Assembly (NCBI GenBank): GCA_051877215.1
Contig: JBJEIR010000004.1
Location: 1 to 6,361 of the forward strand
Origin: RGIG1959 sp051877215
GTDB taxonomy: Bacteria; Bacillota; Clostridia; Oscillospirales; Acutalibacteraceae
Reading direction: 5' to 3'
Length of the DNA: 6,361 nt
Shown here: positions 1-4,625 of the stretch, piece after piece
How positions within the stretch are numbered: position 1 is the stretch's first letter
Layout: every line of letters begins with the position of its first letter
The notes under the pieces: generated by a model
What the model was told of the DNA's origin: nothing
The model's input: the letters and a program-made list of their open reading frames with translations, nothing else
The model's database searches: none
Translations under genes and position numbers: made by a program

Positions 1-22
1 AAAATCAAACACAACCGATTTT

Positions 23-51
23 ATTATACCTACGCTTTCAAGGACTGTCAA
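23..51 (-). promoter_or_regulatory. Consensus sigma-70-type promoter firing off the left edge
   Basis: Read on the minus strand, TTGACA (51-46) is followed by a 17-base spacer and TATAAT (28-23). Both hexamers are perfect consensus and the spacing is optimal. It lies downstream of the hydF terminator-like hairpin and points left, so it should drive a minus-strand gene that begins outside this window. No coding sequence is visible in bases 1-22. Function is inferred from sequence only. Confidence 0.7.
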
Positions 52-76
52 TACGGCGAAAAACAGCAAATACGGT

Positions 77-113
77 AAAAAGCCGATGCAGTCAAAAAGT
101 GTGCACAGGCTTT
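77..113 (-). terminator. Putative intrinsic terminator of the hydEGF operon
   Basis: On the minus strand AAAGCC (113-108) pairs with GGCTTT (84-79). An inner TGCA/TGCA pairing sits beyond a small internal loop, and a run of five T lies at 81-77, partly inside the stem. It lies 12 bp past the hydF stop codon. The stem is modest and not very GC-rich, so efficiency is uncertain, but position and orientation suit the end of the hyd transcript and insulate it from the promoter at 23-51. Confidence 0.5.
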
Positions 114-125
114 GATGCCGAAGCG

Positions 126-1331
126 TTATTCGCACAGAAATTGATGAAGCTGCGGAAAGAGACGGATGCTTCGTTCCAGCGTACCGGTTGCGGCGGCGAT
201 AAAAATGCCGTAGTTGGTGAAAGGAACCTTCTGTTCAACGGCAAGGGACATTCTCGAAGCAACCTCACGGCCGTTCAGCATACAGCCGCCGCAATGGATG
301 ACCAGTGCATACGGCGACAGGTCTTCGGGAAATTCCGTTCCGGAACAGGTTTCGATTTTTATGTCCTTTTGCGTATACGCTTTGAGCCAGCGCGGAATTT
401 TCACCGTGCCGATGTCGTTGCATTGGCGGTGGTGGGTGCAGCCTTCCGCAATGAGGACGGTATCCCCGTCAGTCAAACGGCGTGCGGCGGCAATTCCTTT
501 GACGGCCGTTTCCAAAAAGCCTTTGTAGCGTGCCATCAGAATGGAAAAGGAGGTCAGGGGAACGCTGTCGGGAACAATCTCCGAAACAACTTGAAAGGCC
601 TGACTGTCGGTGATCACCATGGCGGGGGGAGCTTTAAGCGCCTCGAGCGCTTCTTTCAGCTCCGTCTCCTTGGTGACGACAGCAACGGCGCCGGCATCCA
701 GCACATCGCGGAGCATTTGCTGCTGCGGCAAAATCATGCGCCCCTTCGGAGCGGATTCGTCGATGGGTGTTACCAGCACGACGGTTTCTTTCGGACGAAT
801 CAAGTCGCTCACCAGTACGGCGTCGGCGGCGCGATCCTTTACGATATGGCCGATGGCTTCCTTGAGCTCATAGATGCCCTCCTTGGTCAGGGAACTGACC
901 GCAAGGCTGTTTTTCTCCGAGGGAGCTTGCAAAGGCGTGAGATCGCTCTTGTTGTAAACAATCAGATAGGGGACGCCCTTTTTTCTGAAAATATCCAAAA
1001 GCTGTCTATCACACTCGTGTAGTCCCGCCTTGCCGTCCACAACCAAAACGGCGATATCCGTTTTGTTTAAAATCTGTTTTGTTTTGTGAACCCGTTTTTC
1101 TCCCAGCTCGCCGGTATCGTCAAAACCGGGCGTGTCGATGATGACTACGGGCCCGAGCGGCAGCAGCTCCATGGCCTTGGTAACAGGGTCGGTGGTGGTG
1201 CCCTTTGTGTCAGACACAACAGACAGCTCCTGTCCCGTCACGGCATTGACAAGGCTTGATTTGCCCGCGTTGCGGCAGCCGAAAAAGCCGATGTGCAGGC
1301 GGTTTGCGGAAGGGGTGTCATTCAAACTCAT
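126..1331 (-). CDS. hydF: [FeFe]-hydrogenase H-cluster maturation GTPase HydF
   Basis: HydF is the scaffold that receives the 2Fe precursor made by HydE and HydG and transfers it to apo-hydrogenase. The 401-residue product has an N-terminal GTPase domain: P-loop GCRNAGKS (about 18-25), a Thr-rich switch I (TKGTTTDP), DTPG (66-69) and NKSD (127-130). A dimerisation region follows, then a C-terminal 4Fe-4S domain with the family signature CxH (C298, H300) and, 45 residues later, HCxxC (H346, C347, C350). An in-frame ATG lies four codons upstream (1343), but it directly abuts the AAAGG Shine-Dalgarno. The ATG at 1331 is better spaced and gives the usual family N-terminus MSLNDTPSANR, so I chose it. 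The gene starts 30 bp after the hydG stop, consistent with one operon. One oddity is Cys in the second P-loop position, where I recall Lys or Arg being more usual; it is outside the invariant positions. Confidence 0.95.
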   Translation of the reverse strand: MSLNDTPSANRLHIGFFGCRNAGKSSLVNAVTGQELSVVSDTKGTTTDPVTKAMELLPLGPVVIIDTPGFDDTGELGEKRVHKTKQILNKTDIAVLVVDGKAGLHECDRQLLDIFRKKGVPYLIVYNKSDLTPLQAPSEKNSLAVSSLTKEGIYELKEAIGHIVKDRAADAVLVSDLIRPKETVVLVTPIDESAPKGRMILPQQQMLRDVLDAGAVAVVTKETELKEALEALKAPPAMVITDSQAFQVVSEIVPDSVPLTSFSILMARYKGFLETAVKGIAAARRLTDGDTVLIAEGCTHHRQCNDIGTVKIPRWLKAYTQKDIKIETCSGTEFPEDLSPYALVIHCGGCMLNGREVASRMSLAVEQKVPFTNYGIFIAAATGTLERSIRLFPQLHQFLCE

Positions 1332-1339
1332 ACGGCGAT

Positions 1340-1348
1340 CCATCCTTT
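1340..1348 (-). promoter_or_regulatory. Ribosome-binding site that decides the hydF start
   Basis: The minus strand reads AAAGGATGG at 1348-1340. The ATG within it (1343-1341) has no spacing from AAAGG and could not use it. The ATG at 1331 lies 8 bases after the element, a normal distance. This supports the shorter, 401-residue HydF. Confidence 0.55.
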
Positions 1349-1361
1349 GCTGTAAAGTGTA

Positions 1362-2810
1362 TTAAAAGCGGAAATCGCGGCGGTTGGACTGCTTGATATC
1401 CTCGATATGCTGCCGCGCAATTTCACGCACTTTTTCCTTCGGGATTTTTTGAAGCTCTCTTTCAATCATGTCAAAGCCGATTTTTCGGGTATCCTCCGAG
1501 GCGTAATCAATGAGGAATTCCGTCAGCGTCATCAGCGCGTTCGGGTGACAGCAGTTTTGAATCTGCCCGGTTTTGCACAGGCTCATAAAGCGGTCTCCCG
1601 TTCTGCCCTCGCGGTAACAGGCCGTGCAGAAGGAGGGGATGAAATCCATCTCCATCAGCCAGCGCACCACCTCGTCGAGCGTGCGTTGGTCGGAGACATC
1701 GAATTGCTCGGTGTCGTGCGGGCGCTCCTCCTGTGTATAACCGCCGACCGAGGTGCGCGACGCGCCGCTGATTTGCGAAATGCCGACCTGCAGCGCCTTT
1801 TTGCGAACCGCTTCCGATTCCCGGGTGGAGATGATCATACCGGTGTAGGGAACGGCAATGCGGATGCACGCGATGATCTTTGTGAACATCTCGTCGGAAA
1901 TTCCGTTGTCAAAGACATCGGGGTCAATATCGTCCGCGCGCTTGACGCGCGGCACGCTGATGGTGTGCGGGCCGACGCCGTGAACGGCCTCTAAATGTTC
2001 CGCATGCATCAGCAGTCCCGCAAATTCGTATTTGTACAGCTCCAATCCGAACAGAACGCCCAGCCCCACATCGTCGATTCCGCCCTCCATGGCGCGATCC
2101 ATCGCTTCTGTATGGTAGGCATAGTCGTGCTTCGGGCCGGTCGGATGGAGCTTTAGATAGCTCTCCTTGTGATAGGTCTCCTGGAACAAAATATAGGTGC
2201 CGATTCCCGCGTCCTTGAGCCTGCGGTAATTTTCCACGGTGGTGGCCGCAATGTTGACATTGACACGGCGGATGGCGCCGTTCTTGTGCTGTACGCCGTA
2301 GATGGTTTGGATACAGTCGAGAATATACTCGATCGGATTGTTGACAGGATCCTCACCCGCCTCAATGGCAAGACGCTTATGGCCCATGTCCTGAAGCGCA
2401 ATGACCTCGTTTCGCACCTCTTCCTGAGTCAGCTTTTTGCGCGGAATGTGTTTGTTCTTCATATGATACGGGCAGTAGACGCAGCCGTTCACGCAATAAT
2501 TGGAAAGATAAAGCGGCGCAAACATCACAATGCGGTTGCCGTAAAAGGCCAGCTTGATCTCCTCTGCAATGGCGTACATTTCCTCCACCTTTTCAGGAAT
2601 ATCACAGGCGAGAAGGACGGAGGCTTCGCGGTGCGTCAGCCCCTCGCAGTGCATACCCGTTTCGGTTTTTTTCGGCCGCGCTTTTTGCAGCAGACGGTCG
2701 ATCAGCTCGACATTGTGTTTGTTTTCCTCGGCGTAACGAATCGTTTCCAGAATTTCTTCGTGGTTGATAAATTCCTCCGCCTTGAGTGATTTCGGGTCAT
2801 AAACAGCCAT
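1362..2810 (-). CDS. hydG: [FeFe]-hydrogenase H-cluster maturase HydG (radical-SAM tyrosine lyase)
   Basis: HydG cleaves tyrosine to p-cresol and dehydroglycine, and converts the latter to CO and cyanide. These are delivered on an Fe-cysteine synthon that becomes the 2Fe subcluster. The 482-residue protein has the radical-SAM CX3CX2C motif at C106, C110 and C113 (in SNYCVNGCVYC) and a GED motif near 152-154 at the SAM site. Its C-terminal auxiliary cluster signature CX2CX22C is at C395, C398 and C421, inside FCTACYREGRTG and the CHPNAL segment. That auxiliary cluster separates HydG from the related ThiH, as does the operon with hydE and hydF. Length is normal for the family. The ATG at 2810 has AAGGGA about ten bases upstream. 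It lies 78 bp after hydE and 30 bp before hydF. Confidence 0.97.
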   Translation of the reverse strand: MAVYDPKSLKAEEFINHEEILETIRYAEENKHNVELIDRLLQKARPKKTETGMHCEGLTHREASVLLACDIPEKVEEMYAIAEEIKLAFYGNRIVMFAPLYLSNYCVNGCVYCPYHMKNKHIPRKKLTQEEVRNEVIALQDMGHKRLAIEAGEDPVNNPIEYILDCIQTIYGVQHKNGAIRRVNVNIAATTVENYRRLKDAGIGTYILFQETYHKESYLKLHPTGPKHDYAYHTEAMDRAMEGGIDDVGLGVLFGLELYKYEFAGLLMHAEHLEAVHGVGPHTISVPRVKRADDIDPDVFDNGISDEMFTKIIACIRIAVPYTGMIISTRESEAVRKKALQVGISQISGASRTSVGGYTQEERPHDTEQFDVSDQRTLDEVVRWLMEMDFIPSFCTACYREGRTGDRFMSLCKTGQIQNCCHPNALMTLTEFLIDYASEDTRKIGFDMIERELQKIPKEKVREIARQHIEDIKQSNRRDFRF

Positions 2811-2851
2811 CTTACAAAAGTCCCTTCTTTAATATAATTTTAAATTTTATA

Positions 2852-2877
2852 AAATCGTTGGTTGAAATCGTTGGTTG
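2852..2877 (+). repeat. Perfect 13-bp tandem duplication between hydE and hydG
   Basis: AAATCGTTGGTTG occurs twice head to tail, at 2852-2864 and 2865-2877, with no mismatch. It sits in the AT-rich 78-bp gap between the hydE stop and the hydG start. A TTGACA hexamer on the minus strand (2881-2876) overlaps its edge. The nearest TATA-like sequence is 24 bases on, too far for a normal promoter. It may simply be a recent slippage duplication. Confidence 0.85.
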
Positions 2878-2888
2878 TCAAACAGCGT

Positions 2889-3968
2889 TTATAAAGGCTT
2901 TACATCTCCGCGGGAGACGACGATACGATAGCCGATGGCGTTCACACGCCGCTCCATGCACATACGGCACTGGGCGGATTCGTCTCCGGTACAGATTTTA
3001 TTGTCATACAGCTCATATTTTTTGCGTTGTGAAACGGGCGAGAGATTGGGCATCACCACATTTGCTCCCGCCTCAATGCCTTTTTCGCGCCCGTTCGGAT
3101 CGATTGTGCCGAGAGCGGTCGTCGAAGGCAGAAGAATGCTCGGTGAGATCAGGCGGATAAGAGAGAGCAGATAGGTCGTTTGCTTTGCAGTGCCGCCCGG
3201 CTCGTTTGCAAAAGGGGTCGAATGATGCGGAATAAACGGGCCGATCCCGCACATATCTGGGCGGAAGGTTTCGATGAATTTGAGCTCCTTTGCAAGGAGT
3301 TCATCGGTTTGACCGGGGGATCCGACCATAAAACCGCAGCCGACCTGATAGCCGATCTCCCTGAGGATATGCAGACAGCGCATACGGTTGTCAAAGGACA
3401 TCCCCTGCGGATGAAGCGTTTCATAATGCGCCCTGTCGGCGGTTTCATGCCGCAGCAGATAGCGGTCGGCTCCCGCGTCAAACAGGCGGCGGTAGCTTTG
3501 CTCCGTCCGCTCGCCGAGTGAAAGGGTGACGGCGGTGTCGGGGTATCGCTCCTTGACGGTGCGGATGATATCGCACAGCCGCTCGTCCGTGTAATACGGG
3601 TCCTCGCCCCCTTGCAGTACAAAGGTGCGAAAACCGAGCGCATAGCCCTCGTCGCAGCAGGAGAGAATGTCGTCCTTGCTCAGTCGGTACCGCGCGCAGC
3701 TTTTGTTGCTGCGGCGAATGCCGCAGTAAAGGCAGTCGTTTTGGCAGATGTTGCTGATTTCGATCAACCCGCGGATATAGACATCGTTTCCGTAATATTT
3801 TTTTCGCAGCGCGACCGCTTGCTCGGCCGCATAGGCGGCCAGCTCGTCGTTTTGATGGGTGATCAAAAAGAGGTACTCCTCCTGCTTAAGTGCGTGAACG
3901 AGAGAGAGCCTGTCGATCAGGTCTTTGGCCCGCTGCATGTCGGCGGGCGAAAAAAGCGATTGTTTCAT
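2889..3968 (-). CDS. hydE: [FeFe]-hydrogenase H-cluster maturase HydE (radical SAM)
   Basis: HydE is a radical-SAM enzyme that acts on the Fe-CO-CN-cysteine synthon from HydG during assembly of the 2Fe subcluster and its dithiomethylamine bridge. The 359-residue product has CX3CX2C at C75, C79 and C82 (SNICQNDCLYC), a GGEDP motif near 120-124, and the optional second cluster ligand set CX7CX2C complete at C326, C334 and C337. The central segment keeps the family pattern RHETAD...YETLHPQG and a later GIGPFIPHHSTPF. Length is typical. PylB and BioB are related, but the motifs and the hydG/hydF neighbours make HydE the clear call. The ATG at 3968 has AAAAGGA five bases upstream. This ribosome-binding site starts right after a terminator-like hairpin, which suggests control by premature termination. 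Confidence 0.96.
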   Translation of the reverse strand: MKQSLFSPADMQRAKDLIDRLSLVHALKQEEYLFLITHQNDELAAYAAEQAVALRKKYYGNDVYIRGLIEISNICQNDCLYCGIRRSNKSCARYRLSKDDILSCCDEGYALGFRTFVLQGGEDPYYTDERLCDIIRTVKERYPDTAVTLSLGERTEQSYRRLFDAGADRYLLRHETADRAHYETLHPQGMSFDNRMRCLHILREIGYQVGCGFMVGSPGQTDELLAKELKFIETFRPDMCGIGPFIPHHSTPFANEPGGTAKQTTYLLSLIRLISPSILLPSTTALGTIDPNGREKGIEAGANVVMPNLSPVSQRKKYELYDNKICTGDESAQCRMCMERRVNAIGYRIVVSRGDVKPL

Positions 3969-3985
3969 AAAAATCCTTTTGACAT

Positions 3986-4024
3986 AAAAAGCCGCGTCCC
4001 CTGCAAAAGACAGAAAGACGCGGC
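3986..4024 (-). terminator. Intrinsic terminator directly upstream of hydE
   Basis: On the minus strand GCCGCGTC (4024-4017) pairs perfectly with GACGCGGC (3998-3991). The loop is about 18 bases and can form a small inner CTG/CAG stem, and TTTTT follows at 3990-3986. The plus-strand orientation lacks a T run. The hydE Shine-Dalgarno begins at 3980, so no promoter can fit between terminator and gene. Hence it either limits or conditionally controls hydEGF expression. Confidence 0.75.
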
Positions 4025-4092
4025 AAGCTTCCTATTGAATGCCGCATCCGCAGCTTTCGCTTTAACAAACCGTTTCAGCGTCAGGGGGATGC
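3986..4092 (-). promoter_or_regulatory. Candidate attenuator or riboswitch-like leader of hydEGF
   Basis: Three stems on the minus strand compete. An outer stem closes GCATCC (4092-4087) with GGATGC (4049-4044), enclosing about 37 bases with a possible CGCT/AGCG helix or an AGC-GAAA-GCT hairpin. An alternative stem pairs ATGCGGC (4047-4041) with GCCGCGT (4024-4018), seven pairs including one T:G (U·G in RNA). It shares bases with both the outer stem and the terminator. The third is the terminator GCCGCGTC/GACGCGGC. Thus outer stem formed means terminator on; outer stem open means antiterminator possible. This is the usual logic of a transcriptional OFF switch. The pairings are seen; function and ligand are inferred. 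I do not recognise a known riboswitch consensus or a leader peptide. Confidence 0.45.
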
Positions 4093-4145
4093 TTTTTATT
4101 TCTTATTTCATCATTTTTGGGCTTTTTAAATTTTCAGAAAAACGG

Positions 4146-4400
4146 TCAGCATTCCGGCGCTTTGGAGTAAGCGGCTTTTGCGGAAATTCCCTCAATTTTT
4201 CCGAGACGGCCGGTCAGGGTGTTGATGGCATCCTGCGGCGCGTCAACGGCAATACAGATGATGTTGATATCCTTCTCACGGTACGGAATGCCCATGCGCC
4301 CGATCACATAAGCGCTGTATTCGTGCAGCAGGTCGTTGACCTGTGCAATCCTGTCGGTGCTTTCGATGATAATGCTTATGACCGCGACGCGCGTGTCCAT
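4146..4400 (-). CDS. TM1266-like iron-only hydrogenase system regulator (putative)
   Basis: This is a small 84-residue protein of the TM1266 family, annotated as a putative iron-only hydrogenase system regulator and habitually found beside hydE, hydF and hydG. The sequence shows an ACT/ferredoxin-like pattern: beta strand VAVISIIIES (5-14), a helix with VNDLLHEYSAYVIGRMG (21-37), then PYREKDINIICIAVDAP (39-55), a second helix, and a final GISAKAAYSK strand. The HEYS, GRMGIPYREK and VDAP elements are the family hallmarks as I know them. No helix-turn-helix is visible, so direct DNA binding is not evident and the regulator title rests mainly on gene neighbourhood. The ATG at 4400 has GGAGG ten bases upstream. 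It is the first gene after the minus-strand promoter at 4450-4478 and lies 177 bp before hydE. Confidence 0.88.
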   Translation of the reverse strand: MDTRVAVISIIIESTDRIAQVNDLLHEYSAYVIGRMGIPYREKDINIICIAVDAPQDAINTLTGRLGKIEGISAKAAYSKAPEC

Positions 4401-4441
4401 TGCCGTGATACCTCCGCTGTGTTCATCTGTGTGATTTGTCG

Positions 4442-4458
4442 TTATATACAGTATATAA
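4442..4458. repeat. Perfect 17-bp palindrome, likely operator
   Basis: TTATATAC-A-GTATATAA is an exact 8+1+8 inverted repeat. It covers the whole -10 box of the minus-strand promoter (4450-4455) and reaches the expected transcription start, the usual place for a repressor operator. The AT composition makes a chance palindrome more likely than usual. No DNA-binding regulator is encoded in the window, and I cannot assign the site to a repressor family. Confidence 0.55.
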
Positions 4459-4478
4459 GATCAGCGTATGGAAGTCAA
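4450..4478 (-). promoter_or_regulatory. Promoter of the TM1266-like/hydEGF gene set
   Basis: On the minus strand TTGACT (4478-4473) is followed by exactly 17 bases and TATACT (4455-4450), one mismatch from consensus in each hexamer. The predicted start is near 4443, about 40 bases before the regulator ATG at 4400. It is the only convincing minus-strand promoter I see upstream of the hyd genes, so it probably drives all four, with hydEGF reached by reading through the terminator at 3986-4024. Confidence 0.7.
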
Positions 4479-4536
4479 GTCCGCTTTTCATCGAAAAAAT
4501 GCACGGCTTGCGCATCGGATTTGAGAGGGCGGACGG

Positions 4537-4564
4537 TTGACAAGGCGATAAAAGGAGATATAAT
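4537..4564 (+). promoter_or_regulatory. Consensus promoter upstream of the MATE exporter gene
   Basis: TTGACA (4537-4542) and TATAAT (4559-4564) are both perfect consensus hexamers, separated by 16 bases. Transcription would start near 4571, giving a leader of about 55 bases to the exporter ATG at 4626. The spacer also contains AAAGGAG, which can be read as a ribosome-binding site for the short ORF at 4565. The promoter and the translated-ORF readings exclude each other for the same transcript. Confidence 0.65.
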
Positions 4565-4598
4565 ATGTTGAAGAAAAAGAAATACTAGGGCGATAAAA
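4544..4598 (+). repeat. 10-bp direct repeat flanking the short ORF
   Basis: GGCGATAAAA occurs at 4544-4553 and again at 4589-4598, 45 bp apart. The first copy lies in the promoter spacer. The second forms the left arm and loop of a small hairpin, GGCG-ATAAAA-CGCC (4589-4602), in the exporter leader. It may be a footprint of a small duplication or a protein-binding pair; function unknown. Confidence 0.6.
4565..4588 (+). CDS. Possible 7-codon leader ORF before the MATE gene
   Basis: ATG at 4565 opens a reading frame encoding MLKKKKY and stops at TAG (4586-4588). AAAGGAG (4551-4557) lies 7 bases upstream, the ideal place for translation. If the promoter at 4537-4564 is real, however, transcripts begin inside this ORF and it is never translated. 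It would need an upstream promoter, and I see none convincing. No recognisable family. Probably a by-product of the promoter sequence; listed because the ribosome-binding site is stronger than that of the exporter itself. Confidence 0.15.
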   Translation: MLKKKKY

Positions 4599-4625
4599 CG
4601 CCGAAACGGAGAAGCGGAACATCAG

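Noticed and set aside
99..1022. Long plus-strand open frame of 307 codons opposite hydF
   Set aside because: It is antisense to a gene with full HydF motifs, shows no family resemblance, and has no convincing ribosome-binding site. GC-rich third positions in hydF explain the open frame.
1407..1994. Plus-strand open frames opposite hydG (also 2169-2789) and opposite hydE (3612-4571)
   Set aside because: They are shadow frames of strongly conserved genes. The 3612 frame also runs across the hydE leader and the promoter region with low-complexity composition.
2876..2881. TTGACA in the hydE-hydG gap as a separate hydG promoter
   Set aside because: No -10-like hexamer occurs at 16-18 bases; the first TATAAA is 24 bases away.
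4025..4050. T-box riboswitch, suggested by TAGGAAGCTTGCCGCG before a terminator
   Set aside because: The T-box signature TGGNACCGCG is not matched, the leader is too short for Stem I with its specifier loop, and hydE is not an aminoacyl-tRNA synthetase or amino-acid gene.
4059..4068. Rex operator (TTGTTAA on the minus strand in the hydE leader)
   Set aside because: Only one half-site is present; the partner TTAACAA at the correct spacing is missing, and there is no promoter next to it.
3886..4068. 60-codon minus-strand frame overlapping the leader and the hydE start
   Set aside because: It has a non-ATG start, no ribosome-binding site, overlaps hydE in another frame and has no recognisable domain.
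3986..4092. c-di-GMP (GEMM), SAM, cobalamin, THF or fluoride riboswitch
   Set aside because: I compared remembered consensus motifs by eye. Beyond a GAAA loop, no diagnostic core sequence is found. A covariance-model search could still overturn this.
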